A stretch of 64,000 nt of DNA from Victivallis sp. Marseille-Q1083 (GTDB lineage: Bacteria > Verrucomicrobiota > Lentisphaeria > Victivallales > Victivallaceae). The stretch lies in the NCBI RefSeq assembly GCF_903645315.1, contig NZ_CAHJXL010000001.1, positions 3,036,702-3,100,701 of the forward strand, given 5' to 3'. A model generated the notes under the pieces. That model ran no database searches and was not told the origin of the DNA. It was given only the letters and a program-made list of their open reading frames with translations. Positions 34,572 to 45,043 of the stretch are shown here, piece by piece (position 1 is the first letter of the stretch; each line of letters opens with the position of its first letter). Made by a program: the position numbers and the translations under genes.

Positions 34572-35873
34572 TTAATGTTGCAGGGCGGAATTGTCAACCT
34601 TCGTCCGGGCCGTTTCCGGCAATTTGAGCGGTCTTGGAAGTTGATTGATGCCGTACAGGGCCAGCAGGCAGCCGAGCGGCAGCAGCGGCAGCCGGAAACG
34701 CCAGTCCAGATTGCCGAGCGGCAGCAGCATGAAATAACCGCACGACAGCAGCACCGCGATCACCAGCGTCCACTGTTTTTGCCGGCAGAGCCGCCAGAAG
34801 CCGTAACCGGTCAGCAGCCAGAGCAGGCCGTACCAGGGCAGGTAGAGGACGGTCAGCACGGTCGCCGGCAGGTTGCCGGCGAAATAGTGGCGGATTGCCG
34901 CGAACAGTCCCTGCCGGCGCAGAATATCCAGCGTGCCGCGGTTGCCGGCAGCGATTTGCAGCCGTTCCAGCAGCGGCGTGATGTCCGGCTGGAAAAAATC
35001 GATCAGATTGCACGGCAGCCACCGCAGGAAGCCGGATAGATTTTCCAGAATGAGTTGCCGGCCGAGTTGTCCGGCCAGCCGGCTGCGGAGGAATGTGTCC
35101 GGTTCGGCCGGCAGCCTGGCGTCCAGTTCGCGGCGCACCTGGTCGAAAGGGTGGCCGTCCCGGACCGACAGGTAGCTGCCGGCCTTGTAAAACAGCAGAT
35201 AATAGCCGCCATGCGAAGAAAATTCGAAATGGCCGTAATGGAGGTAGTTGCGCCAGCTCCAGGCCAGCGGCAGCGAATTGGCCGCCAGGACGAACCACAG
35301 CAGCGCCAGCCAGCGGCGGCGGGTCAGGGCGTGCCGCCATTGCCACAGCAGAAAAAGTGTCGCCGGGATGAAGAAGAACATGGCCGCCGGGCGGCAGCAG
35401 CTAGCTGCTGCCAGGGACAGGCCAGCTCCTGCTGGCCTGTCCCTGGCTATTAAAAACAACATCAGGGAGAAGAAAAACAGGAAGGGAATTTCGGACAACG
35501 GCACTGCCGTGCAGGCCAGGAAACCGGCGCTGCCGCCCAGGAAAAAGACGACGAACCGGCGGTAACGCAAACGAAAATAGTTCGCCAGTCGCAAGATCAG
35601 AAAGGTGATGCCCCAGGCGGACAGCAGATTCAGCCAGAGATAGCTGCCGAACAAGGCCAGCAGCATCGGAACGCCCGGCGCCCGCCAGCCATCGGGAACC
35701 GCCGCCGGATAATCGAACTGACCGGTATTGCGCAGTGTTTCGGCCAGCACCAGGTAATCGCCGCAGTCAGGGAAGGGGGCGTAATGAATGCCGCCGGCCA
35801 ATGCGACGAGAAATCCGGCCAGCGGCGGCAGGCAGGACCAGAGAATATCAGGCAGGAGAACTTTGAATTTCAT
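34572..35873 (-). CDS. GT-C type integral membrane glycosyltransferase-like protein
   Basis: 433 residues from the ATG at 35873 (the frame is open 40 codons further but lacks membrane-protein character there). Around ten hydrophobic helices. An early loop reads FPDCGDYLVLAETL, then GWRAPGVPMLLALF, the Asp-rich first loop plus R-x-P-G-x-P pattern of ArnT/PMT-like GT-C enzymes, followed by SEIPFLFFFSLML and CCRPAAMFF. It would use a lipid-linked sugar outside the inner membrane. Acceptor and sugar are unknown. First gene of the operon with uvrB. An unusual pair of palindromes lies inside it. Confidence 0.65.
   Translation of the reverse strand: MKFKVLLPDILWSCLPPLAGFLVALAGGIHYAPFPDCGDYLVLAETLRNTGQFDYPAAVPDGWRAPGVPMLLALFGSYLWLNLLSAWGITFLILRLANYFRLRYRRFVVFFLGGSAGFLACTAVPLSEIPFLFFFSLMLFLIARDRPAGAGLSLAAASCCRPAAMFFFIPATLFLLWQWRHALTRRRWLALLWFVLAANSLPLAWSWRNYLHYGHFEFSSHGGYYLLFYKAGSYLSVRDGHPFDQVRRELDARLPAEPDTFLRSRLAGQLGRQLILENLSGFLRWLPCNLIDFFQPDITPLLERLQIAAGNRGTLDILRRQGLFAAIRHYFAGNLPATVLTVLYLPWYGLLWLLTGYGFWRLCRQKQWTLVIAVLLSCGYFMLLPLGNLDWRFRLPLLPLGCLLALYGINQLPRPLKLPETARTKVDNSALQH
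35393..35447. repeat. Two adjacent perfect palindromes inside the GT-C gene
   Basis: A 20-base palindrome, GGCAGCAGCT and its complement (35393-35412), overlaps the start of a perfect 17-bp inverted repeat: 35410-35426 against 35431-35447 with a TCCT loop. The whole lies in the coding frame (translating to ARDRPAGAGLSLAAASCC) without breaking it. Confidence 0.85.
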
Positions 35874-35909
35874 CGACGGCGGCTTGGAATGATGCCGAAA
35901 AAAATATGG

Positions 35910-35944
35910 TCTTTTCCCGACCGGCGGCGCCGGCCGGAAAAAGA
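35910..35944 (-). terminator. Terminator after pgk
   Basis: TCTTTTCC at 35910 pairs with GGAAAAAGA ending at 35944 (one extra A), with a GC-rich middle (CCGGC/GCCGG). Read on the minus strand, a run of seven T follows six bases after the stem. It lies 89 bases past the pgk stop. Confidence 0.7.
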
Positions 35945-36032
35945 CGGCAAAAGCTCTGGCGAAGGAAGAACCCGGCAAGGCGCCTTCTTTCAAGAAGGTT
36001 TTCCCGCCCGCGTCCTTCCTTTGCCGGCCGGC

Positions 36033-37253
36033 TCAGGCGTCCGCCAGGGCGACGACGCCGGGCAGGGCCTTGCCTTCGAGGAATTCGAGGGACGCGCCGC
36101 CGCCGGTGGAGATGTGCGACATCTTGTCGGCCAAACCGCTCTGGTTGACCGCCGCGACGGAGTCGCCGCCGCCGATGATGCTGATGCAGTCGCAGTCGGC
36201 CACCGCTTTGCAGACGGCCATCGTGCCGGCGGCGAAGTTCGGCATTTCAAAACAGCCCATCGGACCGTTCCAGACTACCGTCTTGGCCTTGGCGATTTCA
36301 GCCGCGTACAGTTTGATGGTTTCCGGACCGATATCGAGCGCCATGTAGCCGTCGTCGATATCGTCGCCGACGATTTTGGTATCGGCCTCGTTGTCGAATT
36401 TGTCGGCGATCTTGTTGTCGACCGGCAGCAGGAATTTGACGCCTTTGCGCTTGGCCAGCTCCAGCGTTTCCCTGGCGGTGTCGAGCAATTCGTCCTCACA
36501 GAGCGAATTGCCGATGTTGTGGCCCAGCGCCTTGAGGAAAGTGTAGGCCATGCCGCCGCCGATCAGGATGGTATCGACCTTTTCCATCAGCGACTTCAGC
36601 ACTTCGAGTTTGCCGGAAACCTTGGCGCCGCCGATGATGGCGACGAACGGCCGGGCCGGATTGGCTACCGCTTTGCCAAGGTATTGCAGCTCCTTGTCCA
36701 TCAGGAAGCCGGCGACGCAGTTGGCTTTGTCCATGAATTCGGTGATCACCGCCGTCGAAGCGTGGGCGCGGTGGGCGGTGCCGAAGGCGTCGTTGACGTA
36801 AACGTCGCCGAGTTTGGCCAGTTCCTTGGCGAATCCGCGCAGCGCGGCTTTGTCTTCATCGGTCTTGGCCTTGAGGTCCTCCTCCTTGTGGAAGCGGGTG
36901 TTCTCGCAAACCATCACGTCGCCGGCTTTCAGCGCCTTGGAGGCGGCGACCGCTTCCTCGCCGATGCAGTCGTTGACGAATTTCACCGGCTTGCCGAGCA
37001 GCTTGGCCAGGTAGTCGGCGGTCGGTTTCAGCGTGAATTCCGGATTGGCCTGACCTTTCGGACGGCCGAGGTGGGACAGCAGCACCAGCGATGCGCCATG
37101 CGAGAGGATGTATTCGATCGTCGGCAGCGCGGCGCGGATTCGGGTGTCGTCGGCAACTTTGCCGTCTTTCAGCGGGACGTTGAAATCGACGCGCATGACG
37201 ACGCGCTTGCCGTTCAGATCGATATCCTTGACCGTTTTTTTGTTCAGATTCAT
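36033..37253 (-). CDS. pgk: Phosphoglycerate kinase
   Basis: 406 residues, normal size. [13 protein letters not shown] starts the N-domain, [14 protein letters not shown] and [11 protein letters not shown] bind 3-phosphoglycerate, [15 protein letters not shown] and WNGPMGCFE are in the nucleotide domain, and [12 protein letters not shown] is the phosphate loop. It makes ATP from 1,3-bisphosphoglycerate in glycolysis. It follows gapA, which supplies its substrate, on the same strand, with a hairpin between the two. Confidence 0.98.
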   Translation of the reverse strand: MNLNKKTVKDIDLNGKRVVMRVDFNVPLKDGKVADDTRIRAALPTIEYILSHGASLVLLSHLGRPKGQANPEFTLKPTADYLAKLLGKPVKFVNDCIGEEAVAASKALKAGDVMVCENTRFHKEEDLKAKTDEDKAALRGFAKELAKLGDVYVNDAFGTAHRAHASTAVITEFMDKANCVAGFLMDKELQYLGKAVANPARPFVAIIGGAKVSGKLEVLKSLMEKVDTILIGGGMAYTFLKALGHNIGNSLCEDELLDTARETLELAKRKGVKFLLPVDNKIADKFDNEADTKIVGDDIDDGYMALDIGPETIKLYAAEIAKAKTVVWNGPMGCFEMPNFAAGTMAVCKAVADCDCISIIGGGDSVAAVNQSGLADKMSHISTGGGASLEFLEGKALPGVVALADA

Positions 37254-37291
37254 GATAAAAACTCCTCAACTGTATGTTGTTTGGAAAACAA

Positions 37292-37331
37292 AACCCGAAG
37301 AAACCGTAAAGTCATGCCGGTTCTTCGGGTT
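37292..37331 (-). terminator. Intercistronic hairpin between gapA and pgk
   Basis: AACCCGAAGAA at 37292-37302 pairs with TTCTTCGGGTT at 37321-37331, with CCG/CGG pairing inside. It lies 68 bases after the gapA stop with no T-run, so it may be a partial terminator or a processing/stability element allowing different gapA and pgk levels. Confidence 0.5.
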
Positions 37332-37398
37332 CAAAAGCGATCACGCTTGATTCATCAGGATTTGACAGTTTCCGAAGAATGGCTGCCAATACCCCGGC

Positions 37399-38403
<1,005 letters not shown>

Positions 38404-38522
38404 CTATCCTTTTATGGTTAATGCTTTGACCTTCCGGTCATTTTTCGAGAATTTTCCGGCACTACCGCAAGGGCGGCGCAGCCTGGCCGCGCAGTAAAGA
38501 AACCTCTCCTTCCGGTTTGCGT

Positions 38523-38551
38523 AATATAACCTCGTATTGCGGAATTGTCAA
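38523..38551 (-). promoter_or_regulatory. Sigma-70 promoter of gapA-pgk
   Basis: On the minus strand TTGACA (38551-38546) and TATATT (38528-38523) are separated by 17 bases. No other strong candidate is seen in the 38398-38741 gap, which otherwise holds the gapA leader and unassigned sequence before hisI. Confidence 0.75.
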
Positions 38552-38741
38552 AATTGATATTTCCCGAATCGATAAAAAAAGAACTATTTTGAAGGAATCG
38601 GTTTCCGTCTCCTTCGGAAAAGAGTGAAAATGTCCGGAATTTTCCAGAAATGGCCAGCTTGCCGCTTGCGAAAATATGGCGATCGGTTTACATTGCTTCC
38701 ATCATGAATTTTTGAATGCAATGCGGGGGGCTTCCATATCG

Positions 38742-39146
38742 ATGACGGAACTGGATTTTTCCAAGGGTGGCGGATTGATTCCGGCCATCGCGCAGGATTA
38801 TTTGAGCAATGAAGTTCTGATGCTGGCTTATATCAATGCCGAAGCGTGGCAGGAGACGCTGCGGACCGGTTACGCTACTTATTTTTCCCGTTCGCGGAAT
38901 CAGTTGTGGCGGAAGGGCGAACGCTCCGGCAATGTGCAGTTGATCCGGGAAATCCTGATCGATTGTGACGGCGACACGGTGATTTTCAAGGTGGAGCAGA
39001 TCGGCGGCGCGGCCTGTCATACCGGCCACCGGAGCTGTTTTTACCGCCGGATTGCCGACGGCGCGGTGACGGAGGATGAGGAGCTGGTGTTTGAGCCGGA
39101 AAAGGTTTACGGCGGCGGCAAACCGCCCAAGGATGGGTTGAAATGA
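38742..39146 (+). CDS. hisI: Phosphoribosyl-AMP cyclohydrolase
   Basis: 134 residues from the ATG at 38742; an earlier in-frame ATG at 38721 is possible. [37 protein letters not shown], the metal-binding [11 protein letters not shown], and [11 protein letters not shown] with the zinc-ligand cysteines are all present. It opens the purine ring of phosphoribosyl-AMP in histidine synthesis. No HisE domain is fused and no other his gene is nearby. It is ATGA-coupled to the MurB-Ddl fusion. Confidence 0.95.
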   Translation: MTELDFSKGGGLIPAIAQDYLSNEVLMLAYINAEAWQETLRTGYATYFSRSRNQLWRKGERSGNVQLIREILIDCDGDTVIFKVEQIGGAACHTGHRSCFYRRIADGAVTEDEELVFEPEKVYGGGKPPKDGLK

Positions 39147-40999
39147 GAAATACCGAACTGAGTGCGATGATTACGGAGCTGGAGCGGCAGTTGCCGGAAT
39201 TGCCGTTGAAATATATGGTTTCCTGGCGGGAGATTACCACGCTGGGCGTCGGAAGCGAGATTCCGGTGGTGGCGGAGCCGACCGACGACATCATGCTGGC
39301 GCGGCTGCTGGCCTTCTGCCGGGAGCGGACGCTGCCGGTGCTGTTGGTCGGCGGCGGTTCCAATCTGGTCGGTTGCGATGCGGAATTTGCCGGTATCGTC
39401 GTCCGGTTGCGGCAGAACGACTTCGTCCGGCTGCGTTTCGGGCGCAATCATGTGACGGTCGGCGGCGGCGTGCGGCTGGCCGATCTGGTCAACAGTTGCG
39501 CGCGGCACGGTTTCGGTGCGCTGGCGCCGCTGGTCGGGATTCCCGGCACGGTCGGGGGCGCGTTGCGGATGAATGCCGGAGCGCATGACGTGACGTTGAG
39601 TGAATTTGTCATCGAGCTGTTCGGCTGGCATCTGGACGGAACGCCGTGGACGGCGGTGCGGGAGGATATCCAGTGGCGTTATCGCGCCAGTTCGCTGCCG
39701 GAGGATGTGGTGATCACCGGCGCGATCCTCCGCCTGGATTCCGGCATCGACAAGGAGGCCGCCCGGAAGGTATCCTATTATCTGGATCTGCGGCGGCAGC
39801 ACGAACCGCGCGGCCGCAGCGCCGGATGTGCGTTCCGGAATATCGCGCCGGACGAACCGGCCGGCCGGCTGATCGACCGCTGCGGCCTCAAAGGCGCCGT
39901 TTCCGGCGGTGCCGGAATCAGCGACAAGCATGCCAATTATCTGATGAACGGCGGAGAGGCCAGTGAGAACGATGTCGTCGAGCTGCTGTCCCGGGTGCGG
40001 CGGGAAGTGGCGGCGCAGACCGGTTTGTACCTGGTGCCGGAGTACTGTTTCGCCGATCCGGCCGCGTTGCGCCGGGTGCTTGCCGCGGCGATGCCGCCCC
40101 GGGTGGCGGTGTTGAAAGGCGGCGACAGCAGCGAACGGGAAGTGTCGCTGCGTTCCGGCGCGGCGGTGGCGCAGGCGCTGCGCAATGCCAATTATCCGGT
40201 GCGGGAAATCGATTTGAAGTCGTGCGAGGTACTGCCGGAGATGGCGGCCGCCGAGGTGATTTTTCCGGTATTGCACGGTGGTTTCGGAGAGGACGGCTCG
40301 TTGCAGGCCGTGCTGGAAGCGGCTCACCTGAATTTTGTCGGCAGCGGCAGCGCAGCCTGCCGGCTGGTGATGGACAAAATCGCCACCAAGCAATTGCTGG
40401 AGACGATGCAATTGCCGACGGCGCGCTGGGCGACCGTCAGCCGCGAACATCCGGAGTTTCCGGACGGTCTGCAGTTGCCGGTGATGATCAAAGCGCCATG
40501 GCAGGGATCGACGATCGGCATTGCCAAGGTGGAAAAAGCGGCCGACTGGGCGGCGGCGCTGGAAAAGATTTTCGTTTATGACGAGGTGTTGCTGGTCGAA
40601 GAGTTCATCGCCGGCAGCGAGATCACCGTGCCGGTCGTCAACGGCCGGGTGATGCCGGTGGTGGAGATCCAGAGTCCGCACGGTTTTTACGATTACGATG
40701 CGAAATATGTTTATCAGAACGGCAAAACGAACTATTTCTGTCCGCCCCGGACCATCTCGGAGCGGACCCAGCGCGAAGCGTCCGCCGCGGCGTTGAAATT
40801 CTACGTAGCGGCCGGTTGCCGGGACTTGTTGCGGGTGGATTTCATGGTGGACGCTGCCGGAAACAGCTTTATGCTGGAAGGCAACGCGCTGCCGGGCTTC
40901 ACGGCGACCAGCCTGGTGCCGAAAGCGGCGCAGGTGGCCGGCATGTCCTTCGAAAGGCTGTGCGCGTCGCTGGTCCAAGCGGCGCGGCAGCGGGCGTGA
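39143..40999 (+). CDS. murB-ddl: MurB-Ddl fusion: UDP-N-acetylenolpyruvoylglucosamine reductase and D-alanine-D-alanine ligase
   Basis: 618 residues. Residues 1 to about 315 are Mur[34 protein letters not shown] (FAD binding), [20 protein letters not shown] and [15 protein letters not shown] has Cys where the catalytic Ser usually stands. Residues from about 318 are Ddl: [52 protein letters not shown] and EGNALPGFT. The fusion links two cytoplasmic steps of peptidoglycan precursor synthesis, NADPH reduction to UDP-MurNAc and D-Ala-D-Ala formation. Overlaps the hisI stop (ATGA). Confidence 0.94.
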   Translation: MRNTELSAMITELERQLPELPLKYMVSWREITTLGVGSEIPVVAEPTDDIMLARLLAFCRERTLPVLLVGGGSNLVGCDAEFAGIVVRLRQNDFVRLRFGRNHVTVGGGVRLADLVNSCARHGFGALAPLVGIPGTVGGALRMNAGAHDVTLSEFVIELFGWHLDGTPWTAVREDIQWRYRASSLPEDVVITGAILRLDSGIDKEAARKVSYYLDLRRQHEPRGRSAGCAFRNIAPDEPAGRLIDRCGLKGAVSGGAGISDKHANYLMNGGEASENDVVELLSRVRREVAAQTGLYLVPEYCFADPAALRRVLAAAMPPRVAVLKGGDSSEREVSLRSGAAVAQALRNANYPVREIDLKSCEVLPEMAAAEVIFPVLHGGFGEDGSLQAVLEAAHLNFVGSGSAACRLVMDKIATKQLLETMQLPTARWATVSREHPEFPDGLQLPVMIKAPWQGSTIGIAKVEKAADWAAALEKIFVYDEVLLVEEFIAGSEITVPVVNGRVMPVVEIQSPHGFYDYDAKYVYQNGKTNYFCPPRTISERTQREASAAALKFYVAAGCRDLLRVDFMVDAAGNSFMLEGNALPGFTATSLVPKAAQVAGMSFERLCASLVQAARQRA

Positions 41000-41127
41000 A
41001 GGACGCCGGGGCAGCCGGATGGGCGGCTCGGAAAAATCGATCGGTTCGGCCGGAAGGCCATTGCATTTTCAAATTTCGCAAGGTATGGTAGCGGATACGG
41101 ATATTTGGAACCGAGGGACGGGTACGG

Positions 41128-42966
41128 GTGAACATTCTTGGAATTTCTGCCTATTATCATGATTCGGCAGCCGCTTTGCTTTGCGACGGCGTCGTCGTTG
41201 CGGCGGCCCAGGAGGAGCGTTTTTCTCGGCGCAAACAGGATGCGTCGTTTCCGTCGCGGGCGGTGGATTTTTGTCTGAAACAGGCCGGGCTTGCGGTCAG
41301 TGAGCTGGATTATGTCGTCTTCTACGAGAAACCGCTGCAGAAATTCGACCGACTGCTGGAAACTTACCTGGCCTTTGCGCCGCGCGGTTTCGCCTCGTTC
41401 AGCCGGGCGATACCGCAGTGGCTGAAGCAGAAGCTTTTTCTGCGCCGTGATATCCGGCACCGGCTGGGCCGGGATTTCCGGGGGAAATTGCTGTTTACGG
41501 AGCATCATCAGTCGCATGCGGCCTCGGCGTTTTATCCGTCGCCGTTTGAGCGGGCGGCGGTTTTGACGGTGGACGGGGTCGGCGAGTGGGCGACTGCCAG
41601 CATCGGCGTCGGAAACGGCCGCCGGCTGGAATTGTATGAACAGATGAATTTTCCGCATTCGCTTGGCTTGTTGTATTCCGCCTTTACCGGTTATTGCGGT
41701 TTCCGGGTCAATTCCGGCGAATACAAGCTGATGGGGCTGGCGCCTTACGGCCGGCCGGTGTATGCCGGGCTGATCCGGGAAAAATTGGTGCGGATTTTCG
41801 ATGACGGTTCGATTCAACTGAATCTGAAATATTTCAACTACTGTACCGGTCTGACGATGACTTCACCTGCCTTTGACCGTCTGTTCGGCGGCCCGGCCCG
41901 GCGGCCCGAATCGCCGTTGACCGGACGAGAAATGGATCTGGCCGCGTCGATTCAATCGGTTACGGAAGAGATCATCCTGAAGATGGCGCGCCATGTCCGG
42001 CGGTTGACCGGAGAGGAGAACTTGTGTCTTGCCGGCGGCGTGGCACTGAACTGTTCCGCCAACGGCCGGTTGGCGCGGGAAAAAATCTTCGAGCGGATTT
42101 GGATACAGCCGGCTTCCGGCGATGCCGGCGGCGCGCTGGGGGCCGCTTGGTTTGTCTGGCATCAACTGCTCGGCCGGGAGCGGGTAACGACCGGCGGCGA
42201 TCGCCAGCAGGGATCCTTGCTCGGTCCGGCCTACTCGGCGGCGGAGATCGGCGCTTTGCTGAAGCGGCGGCAAATGGTTTATGAAGAATTCGATTCCGAA
42301 CCGGCTTTGCTGGCCGCTTGCGCCGCATTGCTCCGGGAAGAGAAGGTGGTCGGCTGGTTTCAGGGACGTATGGAATTCGGGCCGCGGGCCTTGGGGTGCC
42401 GCAGCATTCTGGGCGACCCGCGCAGCGAGAAAATGCAGGCGCAGATGAATTTGAAAATCAAATTCCGCGAATCTTTCCGGCCGTTTGCTCCGTCGGTTCT
42501 GGCGGAACGCGCTGCCGAATATTTCGATTTTGCCGGCGAATCTCCCTATATGCTGATGGTGGCGCCGCTGGCGGCAAACCACCGGCGCAAATTGACGGCG
42601 GCGGAAGAGGCGGTGATGGGCGATGACCCGGATCTGAACCGCCGGCTTCAAATCAGGCGTTCCGATTTGCCGGCGGTCACTCATATCGATTATTCAGCCC
42701 GGCTGCAGACGGTGGATGAAACGCGTCACGGCCGTTACCGGCGGCTGCTCGAAGCATTCGCCGGTTTGACCGGTTGTCCGGTGCTGATCAATACCAGTTT
42801 CAATATCCGGGGAGAGCCGATCGTCAACACGCCGGAGGAGGCGCTCCACTGTTTTTTGAATACCGACATGGATGTGCTGGTGCTGGAAAATTTCCTGCTG
42901 CGCAAGGAGCGGCAGCAGGTCCGGGCCGACAGCGTCGCTTACCGGCGGGAATTCCGATTGGATTAG
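41128..42966 (+). CDS. NodU/CmcH-type carbamoyltransferase
   Basis: 612 residues with a GTG start at 41128 behind a GAGGGA site. NILGISAYYHDSAAALL, AAQEERFSRRKQDASFP, FTEHHQSHAASAFYPS, EYKLMGLAPYG, LAGGVALNCSANG and PASGDAGGALGAA are carbamoyltransferase hallmarks, and RMEFGPRALGCRSILGDPR begins the C-terminal domain. It carbamoylates a hydroxyl group on a sugar or secondary metabolite. It heads a four-gene cassette with SxtJ, DUF5989 and an SGNH protein, seen widely in cell-surface polysaccharide clusters. Confidence 0.93.
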   Translation: MNILGISAYYHDSAAALLCDGVVVAAAQEERFSRRKQDASFPSRAVDFCLKQAGLAVSELDYVVFYEKPLQKFDRLLETYLAFAPRGFASFSRAIPQWLKQKLFLRRDIRHRLGRDFRGKLLFTEHHQSHAASAFYPSPFERAAVLTVDGVGEWATASIGVGNGRRLELYEQMNFPHSLGLLYSAFTGYCGFRVNSGEYKLMGLAPYGRPVYAGLIREKLVRIFDDGSIQLNLKYFNYCTGLTMTSPAFDRLFGGPARRPESPLTGREMDLAASIQSVTEEIILKMARHVRRLTGEENLCLAGGVALNCSANGRLAREKIFERIWIQPASGDAGGALGAAWFVWHQLLGRERVTTGGDRQQGSLLGPAYSAAEIGALLKRRQMVYEEFDSEPALLAACAALLREEKVVGWFQGRMEFGPRALGCRSILGDPRSEKMQAQMNLKIKFRESFRPFAPSVLAERAAEYFDFAGESPYMLMVAPLAANHRRKLTAAEEAVMGDDPDLNRRLQIRRSDLPAVTHIDYSARLQTVDETRHGRYRRLLEAFAGLTGCPVLINTSFNIRGEPIVNTPEEALHCFLNTDMDVLVLENFLLRKERQQVRADSVAYRREFRLD

Positions 42967-42977
42967 GAGCCGCAAGT

Positions 42978-43397
42978 ATGATCAATCCGTTTGAAGAAAT
43001 CAACTGGCGCCCGGATCGTGCCGCCCTGCGGCGGTTCCGCTGGACTTTGTTGGTTGCCGTGCTGGCGATCGCCGTAATCTTATGGGCGGTCGGCCGGCTT
43101 TCATCCGCTGGCGCGCTGCGGGTCGGGCTGGCGGGAGCCGCCGTGTTCGCGGTGAGTTGGCTGCCGCTGGCGGGGCGGGGAATCTATCTGGCCTGTTATG
43201 CGGTCGGCGGCGCGATCGGGCTGGCGGTATCCAATTTTCTGCTGCTGCTGTTCTTTTTCGGCATGTTTACTCCGGCGGCGTTGATCGGCCGCTGGCGGGG
43301 CCGTGATGTCCTCCGCCTGAAAAATTCGAAGCTGGACAGCAATTGGCGGCCAACTGTGAAAATTGCCGATCTGAAGCGATATTTCAAACAATTCTGA
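42978..43397 (+). CDS. SxtJ family membrane protein
   Basis: 139 residues from the ATG at 42978 with a TAGGAG site. Two hydrophobic blocks (LLVAVLAIAVILWAVG and a long stretch about residues 50-98), then SNWRPTVKIADLKRYF near the end. This matches SxtJ, the small membrane protein encoded after NodU/CmcH carbamoyltransferases. Molecular role unknown. Confidence 0.75.
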   Translation: MINPFEEINWRPDRAALRRFRWTLLVAVLAIAVILWAVGRLSSAGALRVGLAGAAVFAVSWLPLAGRGIYLACYAVGGAIGLAVSNFLLLLFFFGMFTPAALIGRWRGRDVLRLKNSKLDSNWRPTVKIADLKRYFKQF

Positions 43398-43405
43398 AGG
43401 GCATT

Positions 43406-43609
43406 ATGAAACAGGAGAAACAGCACTCTTCCGGCGATGAGTTTGAGCGGTTGGAACATCATGGAACAGTAGTCGGCGAACTTTGGGAACTGATCCGGGA
43501 AAACAAGAAGTACTGGCTGATTCCGCTGCTCGTCATCCTGTTGCTGCTGGGCTTGCTGATTTTTCTCGGCAGCACGGGAGCCGGGCCGTTTCTTTACACC
43601 TTGTTTTGA
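43406..43609 (+). CDS. DUF5989 family small membrane protein
   Basis: 67 residues from the ATG at 43406. ELWELIRENKKYWLIPLLVI followed by a single membrane helix and a short FLYTLF end is the DUF5989 pattern, regularly found after SxtJ. It starts 8 bases after the SxtJ stop. Function unknown; probably a partner of SxtJ. Confidence 0.78.
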   Translation: MKQEKQHSSGDEFERLEHHGTVVGELWELIRENKKYWLIPLLVILLLLGLLIFLGSTGAGPFLYTLF

Positions 43610-43620
43610 ATGGACGAATC

Positions 43621-44808
43621 ATGACGTGGCCTGAGAGTGTCAGCCGGCGGCTTGCTGTTGGGGCGGCATTGACGGCGATCGCCGGGGGGATGGCGGGTTG
43701 GCAGACGCCGTTCAGCGGAATCGTTTTGATGCTCGATGCCGCGCTGGCGGCGCTGCTGGTCGGGCTGTCGGTGCGCCGGATTCGCTGGCTGCGGCTGGCC
43801 GCCTTCAATCTGTTGCCGATTTTTCTGTTTCTGGCGGTGGTTGAAACGGTGCTTTTACGGCCCGATCGGGTGGTGTCGAAAGCGTTCGGTGACGCGATGA
43901 CCCGGCCGGACCGGTCGCTCGGCTATTTCGGCGTGCCGGACGCTTCCGGCGGCCTGCGGCTTGTGATGGATGACGCGGTGCTGGCCGAAGGACATTATCA
44001 TACCGATGCCGTGGGCCGCCGGCGGACGCCGGAAGGCGATTGGCCGTCCGTCGCCGTGCTCGGCTGCTCGATGGCGTTCGGGCAATTGCTGGACGATGCG
44101 GCGACGTTGCCGTGGCGTCTCGGCGAATTGAGCGGCCGGCGGGTATTCAATCTGGCCGTGCCCGGTTACGGCGCCCATGAACCGTTGGCGATGCTCGAGG
44201 ATGACGGGCGCTGGCGTGAGCTTACCGATGCGGCGCCGGTCGAATTGGTGTTGTATCTGGCGATCGACGACCATGTCAAGCGGACCGCGTTGCTGGCGCC
44301 GTGGGAACCGCTGTACGCGCCGCATTATCGAATTGCCGGGGATTCGTTGGTGCGCGGCGGTGTTGCCGGTCGCCTGCTCGGTTTCAAATTGCTTGGGCGG
44401 CTGTTGCCGAATACCACTTTATTCATCCGCAAGGCGCTGTTCAGCCGCGGCCGCAACGTGGACGACCGGCGGGCCTTGCGGCTTTACCTGGCGGTTGTGG
44501 AGGCGATGCGGAAACGGGTGGAAGCCGCCGGTGCCCGTTTTGTCGTGCTGTTTTACGATTCGACACCGGAGTCGACTGTTCTGATTGAGGCGTTGCGTCG
44601 TCAGGGGGAGACGGTTGTTCTGGTCAGTTCGTTATTGGCTGAACCGCTGGATAATTGCCGCTACGTGATTCCGTACGATTCCCATCCGGCCGCCGGCGTC
44701 TGGCGGGAGGCGGTACCGCATCTGCTGGAACGACTGGCGCTGTCTCCCGGGCGGGCAGATGAAGCCGGCCGCGAGGAGTGCGCCGGAGGGCTGGGGCGGA
44801 CGGAATGA
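43621..44808 (+). CDS. Membrane-anchored SGNH-fold hydrolase-like protein
   Basis: 395 residues from the ATG at 43621, 11 bases after the DUF5989 stop. Two or three N-terminal membrane helices (to about residue 80), then an SGNH-like domain: VLGCSMAFGQLLDD in place of the GDS block, NLAVPGYGAHEPL, and the late DSHPAAGVW giving the Asp-x-His pair. It could be a polysaccharide O-acyl esterase or transferase. Last gene of the carbamoyltransferase cassette. Confidence 0.7.
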   Translation: MTWPESVSRRLAVGAALTAIAGGMAGWQTPFSGIVLMLDAALAALLVGLSVRRIRWLRLAAFNLLPIFLFLAVVETVLLRPDRVVSKAFGDAMTRPDRSLGYFGVPDASGGLRLVMDDAVLAEGHYHTDAVGRRRTPEGDWPSVAVLGCSMAFGQLLDDAATLPWRLGELSGRRVFNLAVPGYGAHEPLAMLEDDGRWRELTDAAPVELVLYLAIDDHVKRTALLAPWEPLYAPHYRIAGDSLVRGGVAGRLLGFKLLGRLLPNTTLFIRKALFSRGRNVDDRRALRLYLAVVEAMRKRVEAAGARFVVLFYDSTPESTVLIEALRRQGETVVLVSSLLAEPLDNCRYVIPYDSHPAAGVWREAVPHLLERLALSPGRADEAGREECAGGLGRTE

Positions 44809-44897
44809 AGAAAAAGCGCAAAAAAGCCGGTAAGCGCATTTGCTTTTTTGCCGTTTTCATGTATTTTAAACGACATCACATCGAAGGTGTGATTATT

Positions 44898-44973
44898 GCG
44901 CCCATAGCTCAGTTGGTAGAGCAAATGACTCTTAATCATTGGGTCCTGGGTTCGAGTCCCCGTGGGCGCACCA
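44898..44973 (+). tRNA. tRNA-Lys (anticodon CTT)
   Basis: 76 nt with encoded CCA. Acceptor GCGCCCA/TGGGCGC, D-arm GCTC...GAGC, anticodon stem AATGA/TCATT with loop CTCTTAA (anticodon CTT at 44931-44933), and T-arm with GGTTCGAGTCCC. It decodes AAG. It marks the junction between GC-rich backbone and AT-rich accessory DNA. Confidence 0.97.
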
Positions 44974-45008
44974 TTATAAAGTATTCCGCCATAAGCGGTT
45001 AAGTGCAG

Positions 45009-45037
45009 TGGCAGACGTAAAAGTCTGCCATTTTTTT
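45009..45037 (+). terminator. Intrinsic terminator after tRNA-Lys
   Basis: TGGCAGAC (45009-45016) pairs with GTCTGCCA (45023-45030), followed by seven T. Confidence 0.9.
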
Positions 45038-45043
45038 ATATTG

